In this document: positions 42,229 to 55,538 of the stretch, piece after piece | Layout of the letters: each line of letters opens with the position of its first letter | How positions within the stretch are numbered: the stretch's first letter is position 1 | Assembly: GCF_002288925.2 (NCBI RefSeq) | Contig: NW_022098021.1 | Span: forward strand, 379,227-443,226 | Direction: 5' to 3' | DNA from: Delphinapterus leucas | Lineage: Eukaryota > Chordata > Mammalia > Artiodactyla > Monodontidae | Length of the DNA: 64,000 bases | The notes under the pieces: generated by a model | What the model saw: the letters and a program-made list of their open reading frames with translations, nothing else | Databases searched by the model: none | What the model was told of the DNA's origin: nothing | Position numbers and translations under genes: made by a program

Positions 42229-42394
42229 TGGTCTGTTAAACATGCTCTACATGTGACATGGCTCTGTCTGGAATCTGAACCACCCTCACAGATACCAAAG
42301 ATCCTTCCCAGCAGCGTGTGCAGCTGGGGGCGGGGGCTAGGGAGTGCACCAGTGGTCTGTGTGGTCTACCGGCTCTCTATTTACGACCCAGCCA

Positions 42395-42860
42395 CTCCTG
42401 CGCTCAGAACTGTCACGACTCCCACTCCCTCACCTTCTCGGTGAAGTCCAGACTCCACAGCTTGGAGCCACCTTCACTTCCCGGCTCTTACCTGCTCACT
42501 GACGCCCCAGCCTCGTCCTCACCACCCCACAGCCCTCCCTCCCGCTCCCGCCTAAAAACCTACAATGGGCAAGTACTTACTCACCTTCAAGACTCGCTCA
42601 AAAGTGATCATCTTAGTGAAATCTTCCCAGCGTGAGTGGATATTCGCTTCTGGGTTTTCAGAGTATTTCCCAGTTGCTTCATTACTACCACCTGGTCTAA
42701 AGGTTTGATTACAGCTCTACATATATCCATGAACTCCAAATCCCAAGAGGGCAGGTGCCATATTTTGTTCATTTTTGTATTCCAGTTAGTAAATAGTCTG
42801 TCCTACAGTTGGTGTCATTCATTCATTCACTAAACAAGCATTTAATAAGGACTTGCTAGG
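42395..42860 (+). mobile_element. L2 (LINE2) 3' portion
   Basis: 'cggtgaagtccagactccac', 'aagactcgctcaaaagtgat', 'tcttagtgaaatcttccca', 'gagggcaggtgccatatttt' and 'attcattcattcac' follow the order of the L2 3' end. Old and diverged. Confidence 0.65.
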
Positions 42861-43273
42861 AAATGAGGATAAATCACTAAATGATGGATAAGGTCCCTAC
42901 TTTCTCACAGCTGACATCCTGGATTAAATTAAGTAAATAAATGAAGACGAAAATTTCACACAAAGTTTTAGGAGAAATCCTGTATGGCAATAAAGCTTCT
43001 TCAGGACTTGCAATATTAAATATTTTATGAAGAGAGTATCATAGAAAATAAAAGAAAAGCTACAAAATGCAGGGAGTAAAATGCAGACAATGTGTACAAC
43101 TACTTCTTGAGAACTGGGAGCTCTGCCCCGTCGGCCACTCCCATACAAAACACCAGCTAATCACCCCACAGGAAAGCAATCTCACCGACACCTCATGGTG
43201 AGCATATACTTAGCAAACCCTAAAGTTCAACCTCAAGTTATTCATTTTAAAAGATTAAAAATAAACAGATTCG

Positions 43274-43479
43274 GGGGCTTCCCTGGTGGCGCAGTGGTTG
43301 AGAGTCCACCTGCCGATGCAGGGGACACGGGTTCGTGCCCCGGTCCGGGAGGATCCCACATGCCGCGGAGCAGCTAGGCCCGTGAGCCATGGCCGCTGAG
43401 CCTGCGCTCCGCAACGGGAGAGGCCACGGCAGTGAGAGGCCCGCGTAACGCAAAAAAAAAAAAAAAAAAAAAAAAAACA
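43274..43479 (+). mobile_element. Derived CHR-type SINE, long A-tail
   Basis: 'ggggcttccctggtggcgca' to 'gcgtaacgc' followed by about 26 A. Perfect flank AAACAGATTCG at 43263-43273 and 43480-43490. The long unbroken tail suggests a recent insertion. The middle lacks the 'gcgtccggagcctgtgc' part that sister copies have. Confidence 0.95.
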
Positions 43480-46400
43480 AAACAGATTCGTAATTACAGA
43501 CCATGTAACAAGATTAGGGGATTAAAATCATGTAAGGAAAAGAATAAAATCTGGCAGTTACTATCCTATCCTAGACCAGCATTTCCCAGAAGAAAAATAA
43601 TGTAAACAAAAGAAAATTTAAATTTCTTAGAAGCTACATTGAAGGGGGAAAAAAGCAACAGATGAAATTAGCTTAATAGTATACTTTATTTAACCAAATA
43701 TACCCAAAATATTACCATTTTAACAAGTAGCCATATGAAAAATTGAGATATTTTACATTCTTTTCTTCATACTAAGTCTTCGCAATTCTGTGTATATTTT
43801 ACACATCTAATTCAAATGGTAAATTTTCTTCAATACTTATGTGTATTTAGATTTCATTAAAGATGCAAAAGTAAATTCACATACCCAAGTTGTTCCGAAC
43901 ATGCTTAACACTGTATTGATAACGGAATTTAAGGTAATTATAATACAATTAAAACCCAGCCCCAGCCTCACCCATCCCGTGGCGAAGGCCCAACAGCGAC
44001 CTGTGGCCGCCACATGAGTGGGGCTCCTGCAGTGGACTGACTGCACCACCCAGCCCACGACAACTCCGTCCCATCAACACGGACTACATCAAAGAGGATG
44101 CTGTCCCTTACCTCCTGAGATAGTCATTTTCTAGTCTCCTTATCTAAAACAGCTGTCATTTTCTCTACCCAGATGACCAGGTAATAAGTTACCTCAATTA
44201 TCTGTCACTTTGTTTCTCCAGATCTAGAATGCAAGTGCCAGGGAGCTGCATATGCAGTGCCCAGACCACAAGATACCACTGCCAACATGGCAACTGTTAA
44301 AACCAGTACTGTTTTACATGTTGCTAAATTATTTAATGTGTATTATACTTATATGACCTGTAAAAAAAGAATGACTAGGAACTGGTTGTGACAGGCACTC
44401 TTCTTCCGTATTGTTCAAGTAACTGCAAGATAATTCAAATTATCAGATCTGTATTTTTAACCCAGAGAATTCATCCAGTCATTGGTCTAAAAGATCGTAA
44501 TGTGAATACCTTAGCTTACCTTACCTCTAACACTAGAGGCACAAATACTAGGATATGGATTAAATTTACTATTCTTCAAACATAAGCACATTACACTGCA
44601 AGGCAGAAACTAAGAATGTGAATATGTATTTTCTATACTGTACTTCCCACCCCCCAAATCTGGAGCAAGAACTTCTGATCACCCTCTTACAGATATTTTA
44701 CAAGATTTAATGGCTCCAGACAAAGGTCCATTAAGCATAATACACAGCTAAGAAGCAAAAAAAAAAAAAACAAGGTCTTTTAAATTTTCCTAATAAATCA
44801 TCATGCATAAGTCTAAACAGCAGCAACAGATCATAACCCTTTTACGACTCCCTGGAAGAACAGTGGTGGGGTGCTGAATACGGGAGGGTGGAGGCAGCAA
44901 GAAGGACAGGGAAATCACAATCTGAGTCAGAAAAATTCACTAATGTATAGACTGGCAACAGAAATGCAAGACAGTTTCCTTCTTCAAAATTTATCATTTT
45001 TCTGCATTCATGTGCCCAAAGATAGTTAAGCACCGACTTCTGCAGAGATATAATTCACTGCAGTGTCCAAGTACTGCCACAGGACTTCAAATCATATTTT
45101 GGTTGAAGAAAACTAGTAATCAACAGTCAAACAAGAAAAACAAATGCATCTAGAAATCTATCCACATAAATTTGCTTTAGAGGGTGGATGAAACAAAGCT
45201 TTACTCTCATTATCCTGCATGAATTCCTGCTGGAAAATAGGTTAATGAGTCACCTTGGGGTAGAAGCTGAGCCTCCTAAGTCCTGGACTCCCAAGGAGCA
45301 AGGAATCTGAATCCTTAATAAAAATGAGGGCAGGTTCTGTGGATGAGGACTTCCTTGATCACAGATAACATGCCTTCCCAGAGCCACACCCATTTCTGTC
45401 TCACAAAAACAGAAAAATGCTTGGTCAAAGTGGATTTCCTGGTGTTAGGGTTAGTCTGTGGGAAGCGGGACAGAGAGGCGCCCAGGAGACAGCTGGGTTA
45501 CAATAAGAAACAAGTCTCCACACTTGTTTTCTATGCACTGATATTCTTAGCTAACACACACCACAATGTTTTAGAAACTATCTTCCAAGATATTTAGAAG
45601 GCTGCAAACCAGGCGATTATTTCTTTGCACTACCACAGTCACAATTTTTTTTGAAGAAACTACTGTCAATATATTAACTATGTGCTCTCATTATGGACCA
45701 ATTTCGTTGTTTCAACGTACTATATGATTTTGAATAGACTTTCAAACATATATACGTTAGCATAAATCTTTGTAAAGTCTCACAAGGCAGGTCATAGCTC
45801 TTTACAGCTTAAAATTACTTAACAATTCCCATTTATTGAACTCCTCAGTGGGCATTACTTTCTAAAGTGAGTAACGAAAATCGAAGCTGCAAAGCAAAGG
45901 AAATTACATTTAATAAATATACTCATGGTCTTAGAAAATATATTTATCAAATCTTTATCCTCAATCTAGAAAAGCAAAAGATGAGCTCACACAAAGGCCA
46001 TCATTTTAATCCATCAAAATAGTGTCATATTTACCAGGATGGTAAGCCATGATCAGGAGTTTTCTAGCACCTTCATCTGGCACACGCATGTTCCAATACA
46101 CTAACACAAAAACAAATTATTACACCGTTTCATTCTCATACTGCTAAGAAGAGTTGAAAATCAGTTAAGTGAAAAACTTTACAAAATTTTCAAAATGTAT
46201 TTATATTTCTCTGTATTCCCTCTTCACTTGAATTAACTAGATTTGTGAACACAACAATAAAATCCCAGTTCAAAAAGAGCATTATATAATAAACACACAT
46301 TATGTCTAAGACTCAGCACTCAATAGCCATGACATAGCCTGGTCAAGAATAATGGACTTTTTGCAGTTCTTGCCAGTTGGCAGTAGCTCGGAGAGCTTGA

Positions 46401-46540
46401 GAGTGTTTTGGTTTGTCTCAACAATTGGCCAGGGGTCCTACAGAATACACAACGTACCACGACAATCATGTATGCCACCACTAACGAAAATCAACCAACC
46501 AAAAATGGTACTGTGCCTCTTTAGAGTAACACTTTAAAAG

Positions 46541-46735
46541 CAGAGGTTCTCAAAGTGAGGTCCCCAGACCCAACATATCGGTATCACCTGGGAACTTGTT
46601 AGAAATGCCCATTATTTAGCCCCACCTGAGACGGGCTGAATCAGAAACTCTTGAGGTGCAGCCCAGAAATCTGTGTTTTAATGAGCCCTCCAGGTGATTC
46701 TAATGCACACTTATGTGGGAGAAACATCAATTTAG
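46541..46735 (+). mobile_element. MER5A-like DNA transposon (hAT-Charlie)
   Basis: 'cagaggttctcaaagtgagg', 'cacctgggaacttgttagaa', 'gaatcagaaactcttgaggt' and 'ctccaggtgattctaatgca' match the MER5A consensus in order. The right terminus is worn. Confidence 0.85.
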
Positions 46736-48612
46736 AGGGACATCCACGGCTCCTGTATTTTAATTTAAAGCAGGGATTTTTTTTCCCCACTGTTGTATCT
46801 CGGCCGTGGAAAGGGTCCAGAATGCACTAGGCCCTCTCAGTACAAAATCAGTACAACAAATAAATGAGTACAGTGAAATTCTGAATGACATGGCTCCCCA
46901 TAAATTCTTTATGACTGAGAAAGTACCATTTTGTAGACAATTACTCCAACTATTACGCTCAGTTTGCTAAACTGTTGGCTCCATAGTTATTCTGTTTAAG
47001 ATATTCTAACCATATCCATGAAGATGTAAATGTTCTAACCAACTCAAAGAGTGAACATTATAAACAGCCACTGAGCAAGTTACTACTGCCCCCAACGCTA
47101 AAAAGATCAGAAATTATTAAAAGAGAATCACAATGTCAAGTTGTTTGCTTTTCTTAATATATAAAAACCCAATGCCACACTTGTATTACATTTGATATGA
47201 ATTTACATTATATAATAATTTAAATATACCCTGAGAAGAAATTAACTAAAATTATTCTGGCAAAAAGTACAATAAAATAAGATGGTTTCTCTATTTTCAT
47301 GTATTACATAATATGGATAATTTGCAGAAAATAATTTTTTTAAACAAACACACAAAAATAAAAATGTATGTAACTTGGGCCAAACATGGCAAAGATAAAC
47401 ATATGCAAAATCTCATTCACAGAAGTCTGGTTGGCTGACATTTTGCATAAAAGAAGTCAGAACTCCAGGAAGAAAGTGTCTTAGAGATCCAGTCACAAAA
47501 ATATGACATGAAACTTTACGGATTTCTGCGGCTACTCATTTAAGTTTTTTATACTACCTCATATATATAAATATTCTACCTTAAACTGAGATGTATAACA
47601 CATAATAAAAATGAATTTGATTTTGAAATGACAATTTCAGAGTTGGAAACAAATTCCAGGTATAAACATCAATTCCAAAACCTTCAATACCACCACCACA
47701 CTTACATGGACCATCATTTAAGACATACAAGATCCACTTACATTATTACTGAAGGAATCAATGAAGAGCTCTTGTATTTAATGAGTAACTGAAAACTATT
47801 TATTTTTTATACTTTTTAAAAAATAAGGAATATTTAAAAAAACCTTGTATTCAAACTAAATACACATCTTAATTCTACCTAATCCTAATAATTCGAGTCT
47901 TAATTTTTAGACAGAAGTACCTTGCATGAAATTTGGGTGATTATATTCTATGAAACAGAATTGACATTTTACTTACAAGCAGAATACCATTTCTTTTGAA
48001 ATTCATTACTTTAACTCAGAATGACAAATTTATACAGTAATTCTAACTGAAGATTTTTAAATAAACATAGTCAATAAAATAGAGTATCTGTTGCAGAGGG
48101 AGGAGTTGGTAACTATAACAAGTGATTTGAGCCAAATACAATATACTTGAAAAAGAATTTTTTTTAATGTGTATTATGAACTCTGGCTATATTACTCTAA
48201 GAAATGCAGTATCCTTCATCAAAAAAATAAAAGCTTCTCTTACTGAAATATCATTTAAAAACAAGTACACACTGCTAATTCCACCAGGTAAATAAAAATA
48301 TAATCTAATAATAAGTTTCAACCAAAAGGAATAAATATATTTATAATCTAAACATGGTTTTATACAAAAAGATAAAAAGTCAAATAATATTCCCAAGGGA
48401 ACATAGCACTCTGGACCTTTAAATATTCAGTCATGTAAGATTCAAACTTCAACCAATAATAATGTTATTCAGTAATCAAGGAAACAAACTTTCAAAATAT
48501 TTTTCCTACATTCAGAAGATAGTGCTATTGATTAAAAAAGAACTAATACAATATATAATGCATAAATCCTGATTTTAAAGATCAGCAAACTATTTTAAAA
48601 AGTTATGATCAG

Positions 48613-48813
48613 GGGGCTTCCCTGGTGGCGCAGTGGTTGAGAGTCCGCCTGCCGATGCAGGGGACACGGGTTTGTGCCCCGGTCCAGGAGGATCCCACAT
48701 GCCGCGGAGCGGCTGGGCCCGTGAGCCATGGCCGCTGAGCCTGCGAGTCCGGAGCCTGTGCTCCGCAACGGGAGAGGCCACAGCAGTGAGAGGCCCGCGT
48801 ACCGCAAAAAAAA
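48613..48813 (+). mobile_element. Derived CHR-type SINE
   Basis: 'ggggcttccctggtggcgca' with the derived middle, ending 'gcgtaccgc' plus A-tail. Flanks 'aaaagttatgatcag' (48598-48612) and 'aaaagttacgatcag' (48814-48828) differ once. Confidence 0.95.
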
Positions 48814-51800
48814 AAAAGTTACGATCAGATACTATTAAAAATAGTGAAATTCTTCACCGTTTTCCCAGAGTGACATTCCATAAGTTACTTAACCACGTCC
48901 AACGGGGAAACTGCGCATACTTCATTTTACACAGCTGGGAAACCATACTTTACTCACATTACAACTGCTTCCCATTTTTAAAAATTTAGTAGTGAAGGGT
49001 GCTGGAAAGGAAATAACACTTTTGGAAAATATGAAACTACTGTCAATTCATTTAATCCTCATTTATTTACGATGAGATAACCCACGCTGGGCTACACCAC
49101 TTAAGAGATGGCCTGACTGCTTACTTGAAGTAGCACCCCTGCCCCAACTCCACGAGCCCCTGTCTAGGAGTATCTAACCAACTAGGAAGTAAAGACAGGA
49201 AAACATTTACAACTGTGGAATCTACGAGTCAGGTATGTGGGTGTTCACTCCCTTATTCTTGAAAACAAGTCTGACTTTAAAATCACTGCTACCCTCTCAA
49301 ATTTCAGGAATATATTTTAACATGTTATTAGATATTGTAACAGAACTCTTATCAGGAAAAAAAAAAAAAACCCACCACATTTAAATATCCCACTACTCCC
49401 CAGGAAATTTCCTGTTTTTCCAAGTAAAGTGTCCCTTTCATTTCTGACTAGTGCCATTTGACACCAATATCAAATTTTTTAAAGGTTAAACATACATTTG
49501 ATCACATTCTTTCACAAAACATTTCCCTTCAATTACATATTTATCTTCTTTCTCTCATCCAGAATCTAAGTTGTAATTATAAACCCAACCCCAAATTATT
49601 AATAAGTGACTATTAACCATTCATCGTGACATTTAGCAATTACTATATAGAGTTTACATATAACACCAAGTTTCTGAAATATTCAACAAGTACGTTTCTG
49701 AATAAAATGTGATGGTATGATTTCAATTAGTATTTGGGAAACAAGATCCAATTCAGTTACTGTCATTGCTGATAATCTCTATTTCTATTAAACGGCAATT
49801 CCAAGTAAAACAGATATTTTTCTCCATTACTGATATTGTAGGATTAAAAACAAATATTTAATCTCTTCCAATGAACTCTCAGCACTGATTTTAAGCAGAA
49901 AAATCCAACTCAATGAAGAATAACAAATTAAGCTTTATGAAATACAAGTGAACCAATAGTTCTTTAAAAACTGCATCTGTCAAGAAGAAAATGAATACAT
50001 TTATTCTCAAAATAAACAAAAATGGGGAAATTAACAAAATACATTGCTAAAATAAAACAATTGGAAAATAGGTATTCCTTTATTTGTGCATGTTAATAAT
50101 AGCATATGAAACCTAAATCCTGCAGACTTTAAATTCAGTGTTTCAAATCATTACACAAAAAGAAACATAATATTGTGATGTTATAATACTAAATCTGTTT
50201 CATATTATCTTTTTATGGAAAGAATTATGGGAGCATATATGACAAATTCACAGTTATTTAGAAAAGCTAGTACTATTCTTTATTTTTATATTTACTGGTT
50301 TTAAGCAAATGACATTCAAATGTCTTCCTTGGTATACTCTTTCACAAGAAAAAACAATGACTGAGCGAGCCACAGAGTTGTTTAACTGGACAAAAACACT
50401 AAAAACTGAATAACTAGCAATTCACAGATGCTCCACTTGACTGTCACTCAGAAGCTGACTGTTCCCAGGGTAAACTTGGTAAGAACTGGAACAAGGACTT
50501 TCTCGATGCAGGGACAAAGCTGTGTAGAGCTCTGTTCTTGGAGCCAGAGTGAGCCGGACACTAGAAAGTTCAGGAGATTAGGGCATCTCTTTGTGCAATG
50601 CTTTCAAATGTTCTTGAATGAATCGTATAGAATTTCACAGCCTTGGCCAAAGATAGCTTGGAATTAACATCAAGGATAAAGTTTCTCCCAATTTTACTTC
50701 AGCTTTGAAGCAAAATACAATGCTAAACATTACCTAAGAATTATATGAATAAAAATAACAGATGATGGGAAAGGTATATATTTAGGTGCAAGAGACATCA
50801 CTCAAAAATCGTAACTGATGTTAAAACTCCCCACACTGCAATTAATGTCACAAATCAGAACAAATCCCACTCCCTGCCAACTCACACTCACGGAAAACGT
50901 GATGAGAGTCTTTGATTATTATTTTACAATCTCCATTATCATGTTTTCAAAGATTTGCCAAAAACAAAAGAACACTGCAAATTTTAGAAGATAATTCCAT
51001 CCATACTGTTGTGTCTAAAAAATAGAACATAAAATAGTACATAAGAAAAGTTTGATACAAAAGCATGCATCTCAATCATGCTTTACACTCAACTGCTTTT
51101 ACGCAAGAATTTAAATCAGTAACCAAACTTCTTTCTTTCCAAAGTATGCCTTCCAGCAAAAACAGAAACCATGCAAAGATGAGGTAATATTTACATACTG
51201 TTCACTTTAAAAAAGCACATTATTCTTCAGAAAAATGCTAAAAGCATGATATACTAACACACTGAAATGTTATGTGAGAAATAACTATGCTATGACCAAT
51301 GCCTGATGCCTCAGATTTGTGGTTTACATTAAATACATGATTCCTCAAATGTAATTCTAAATTAAACATGTCTAACATACAGAATTTTAAACATAACGAG
51401 GACTCTGCTTTGGAATAAAAATCCCAATGTGATAAGATGTTTCTCCATACTATTGAAAATCAATCTTCAAAACACATATTTGACAGTAGAGAGATCTGAT
51501 TCCAATAACACTAGCCATACTCAAGTTAATTCTGTTTTTTAAAATCACCACTTGAACTGTATTCCTGGGAGACAAGCACACCTAGCCTGTCAGACAAGTT
51601 TTGCTGGAGAGACTCCTGAGCGACAGAAGAACATTCACAACCCTGCAGAGTCAGGCCACCTTGAACACTTCTAGAAACCAACATGCTCAAGAAATGCCCA
51701 ATTTCTTCTAAATCACACAGCAAATCCTCACCTAACATCCAACCTAACAGTATTGTTTGATTTTAAAGAAAATTTAAAGGGTAAGATCTAGATATTGACA

Positions 51801-51880
51801 CCAAATAAATAGCAGATAAGATTAAAAATAAGACATTATTTTATAACCAAAAGAGATTTGCCTTCAAACAGGTTTTTTTT

Positions 51881-52529
51881 TTCCAAGATTCAAAAGATTT
51901 ATTTGGAAAAATCAGCACAGGACAAAGATATCCTTAATATTCCTCCTCAGAATATTTGAATATTCAGAATCTATATGAAATGTAGACAGCAACTCTGAGT
52001 TCACAGGACATCAACGGTGCATACAGATGTAATCCCCATACCCGCCCTCCCCAATGTGCTACTCTGTCTGCCCCTTAGTGACATCAGTTTTCACTAAGCT
52101 TCTACCTTCAGGGCAACTTGCACAAACTAAAAAACAGAAAATCATTTGCATTTTTAAATGGCTGGGATTAAAGCAACCAAAGTATTACTATTACAGCAAA
52201 GTTTAGTAAAACTATAAGAGAATACCACTAATAACATTTTAAAATTATCCAAGATGATTTCTTTATTGAGATTAACTACATAGAATTCACAGTACTATGG
52301 CATACTTATATTTAGCTAAAGTCACAAACACATTTGAACATTCACAATGATGAGTATCATCATTACCATTCTAATCTACAAAGCTTATGAATAAAGAAAA
52401 ATACAAAAACCTCACGTTTTACAAAAAAAAAAAAATTTTAACGTCTACATACAATAACAATAAAACCACTTCTAGGTAACAGGTAAAAGTGTATTGTTTT
52501 CCTCTAAGTAGTCAGGAATGAAAGAATGT
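51881..52529 (-). other. PSPC1: PSPC1 3' UTR (likely)
   Basis: About 650 nt of SINE-free sequence between the PSPC1 stop codon and the first well-placed minus-strand AATAAA with downstream cleavage room. A second AATAAA lies at 52262-52267, so a shorter form is possible. Confidence 0.5.
51898..51903 (-). terminator. PSPC1: Candidate PSPC1 poly(A) signal
   Basis: TTTATT on the plus strand reads AATAAA on the gene strand. An A-run on the gene strand begins about 15 nt further downstream (51873-51882). Confidence 0.5.
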
Positions 52530-52715
52530 TTAATACCTACGACGCTTATTAGGGCCTTCAAAGTTGCCCCCTTGGCTTCCTCTACCAAAACCACCAGGAC
52601 CACCACTACCAGGACCTACACCACTCATCGGTGCTTGGGGGGTCTCAGAGCCTGTTCTACTACCCATAGGTGAGCCCATCTGAGACGGTGGTCCTTGTGG
52701 AAATCTATCATTGTG
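52530..52715 (-). CDS. PSPC1: PSPC1 terminal coding exon
   Basis: 186 nt, acceptor 'tatag' then [20 protein letters not shown]. The rest is Gly-rich ([17 protein letters not shown]) and ends NKRRRY with TAA at 52532-52530. Confidence 0.95.
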   Translation of the reverse strand, partial: HNDRFPQGPPSQMGSPMGSRTGSETPQAPMSGVGPGSGGPGGFGRGSQGGNFEGPNKRRRY

Positions 52716-55486
52716 CTATATAATACCACATAATACATGTGAAGTCCATTTGGAACACACCAAATGTAAGTGACAAGAAAAATTGGCAAAATCCCAAGTG
52801 GTGGTGTCATGAAGTTCAGCAGAAAGTCCAGCAGAATCAGGATCACACATAGAAGGAAGAAAGGAGCAATTTAATTAGTTACTATGTTTAAAAAATAAAA
52901 GAAGCATCTGAATGAAGAGTTACATTTTGCTAATGCTATGCCCCAATTTCATGAAAAAAGAACTGATTTTATGAAGTGAATGCCATCTTAAACCTAATTA
53001 GTTATTATTATACTGTTCTGATCTCTCTTTTTTTAATTATTTTTTTTTTTTGGCAGCACCGCACAGCTTGCGGGATCTTAGTTCCCCAACCAGGGATTGG
53101 ACCCAGGCCCTCAGCAGTGAAAGGGCCGAGTTCTAACCACTGGACAGCCAGGGAATTCCCTCTCTCTTTTTCATTAAAGTTTATACTGCATGTAACAGCG
53201 CCGTGTAATAAAAATACTATTTTTTTAAAATCAGAGAGACAAAACTAGGGAGCAGCATCACATTGTTTGAAAAAGTAAACATAAAAATTTCAATAGCAGT
53301 GCTTTTAACATAGAAAGCATGAGTATAAACACAAAGTTATAATTTCAGTATGAAAACTTATGAGGTGTTTTTCTGGAAAGACTATCACTGGGAAAATAGA
53401 TTTAGTTTTTAAAAGCTGACAATTAGCGTGTACTACTAATAGCAGAATTAAAACACTTGAATTATGTATTTTGTAAAACTTCACAGTAATAACCACATAT
53501 ATTAATCTCAAAGGTTGAACAGAACTCCCTACATGCAGCAGTAAAATATCACTGTGAAAAAGACTAACGGGGATATTTAAATAAACTTGACCATTTCTGC
53601 GGGAGGTATGGAAAAGCAGGCCAGTTACTTTTACTTTTAACTCTCTGCTGATGATTATATGCTACACAAAATTTAACCAAAGTATTTACAAATTTTTACT
53701 AGCTCTCAGACATTTTACTACAAAATAAGCCTCCAATGGAGGAAACAGGAACACTAATTAGTATGCAACATCTGACCTGATCACAGTCGATATTACGGCA
53801 CTGCCTCATTATCTCCCTATGTTAACACTCATTTAAAAAACCTGTCAGCATGTCCAATTTGTCCAAATTCTTAAAGGACTGTATTTAAAGTAAATAAATT
53901 TTAAAATAATAGAACACCGCATCCATCAGTTCTAAGACGCACATTCACTGCTCACGTCTCTGAGATCAGGAGGGTTTAGAGCTGATGGCAGGTCTGCGTT
54001 TAACAGCAGCACCTTTTCTTTCTCAGGAGCAAAGGCGCCTTCAGTTCCAAAATTGAACTGCCTTTTCCAAATATACGATCAACTAATTTCCCTTTTCTAA
54101 ATGTTACTTAGGACAACCATTAAAAAGAACCAAATGAGAAAATGTCTTAGGAATATAACGTCTCAAATAGTGACAGACTTTAAGGGAAATGAAAAACAGC
54201 AGCAGTCTTGCCACTGATTCTCAAATATGAATTACAACTGCAAAACGTTTTTATAATATTTAACCCACACAAAGATATCTTCACACTCTCAAACCAAGAA
54301 ATGAAATTGTCTACTTTAAATTTAGTATCAAATTTAATTAAAATTAGTAAGTCTATAGTAAGAATACATGTAAGTTTAAAATATATTTTAAAACTTTAAT
54401 GTAAATTTTTTACAGTTAAATTCTCTGAAATTACTCATAAATGATTTTTTATGAAAAATGACAGAAAACTGTGTTTTCACACATATTGAGGTTTTGTACC
54501 CCACCAAAGGTAAGGAGTTCACACAGGAATAAGAACACGATCACAAAATACTTGACCATTACACTGAATGCTGGTAAAAGGTGTATACAAATTAAATTAA
54601 AATCACTGTAAAATCACTAGAATTAACATATATACCTGCTATATACTTAAGTACAAAAGCATGCCATGGATCATAATCCTAACTCTTGGGAAACTAAAAA
54701 ATTGCCTCTCATAATCACCATCTAACTTCACAAAATTACCTTTTCTTCTTTGGATACTGATCTTTACTGACAAAACAAATGATGCCAAATTATGTTAAGT
54801 GTGAAGTTACCTTTGGGGCAGAAGTATATATTATTGAATATAATCACAATAATGTTTATGATACATTACCACTGCTCCATTATCTGGCATCATTGGAGTT
54901 CCCATATTTGCAGCTCCTTCTGGCCCCATGGCAGGACCAGGACCCATTGGTGGGCCAGGTATAGTTCCTCTGTTGTTCATATTCATACCCATCATTGGAG
55001 GAGGACCTTGGTTACCAGCAGGTGCTGGGCTAAACGCATCTACGTAAAACAATCTATACTTAGAGCTGTCCTATCTTAGTTGATAAACATTTAAAATTTA
55101 ACAATACTTAGGCAATCTATATAACAAGACTATTATCAAAATTATTTTACTTCCTTGAGAACGGGAAACTCAATTATCTACTCTGATAGAGCATTATATT
55201 TGCTAAACAAATGTACATAAAACAAATGAGAAAACTGTCAATTATTTTTAGCACATTTGAGACTATAAAAGCTTGAAAGTTTTCTTTAAAAAAAAAATCA
55301 GTATTATTTGCTGTAGTCTGCTTTTTAACCAAATACTCCCTTACGAGTGGTGACAACTTTCTACCAGTTTAAATTAATGGCAAAGGATTAGCACTTAGGA
55401 AACCACTTAATTTTCTTACAGTCATGACTAAAAATACTAGCATGTAAAAGTATATTAAATTATGAAGGGAGAAACCATGTCCTCAT

Positions 55487-55538
<52 letters not shown>

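Larger units (their letters stand above)
21651..51880. other. Interval between MPHOSPH8 and the main PSPC1 3' end
   Basis: About 30 kb with no exon I can defend. Repeats are listed separately. Outside them, 23880-24668, 26600-28853, 28978-30157, 32279-34188, 39858-41918, 43480-46540, 46736-48612 and 48814-51880 show nothing recognisable beyond A+T-rich unique sequence. As I recall, some human PSPC1 transcripts extend toward MPHOSPH8, so alternative PSPC1 3' exons could lie here, but none can be shown. Confidence 0.6.
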
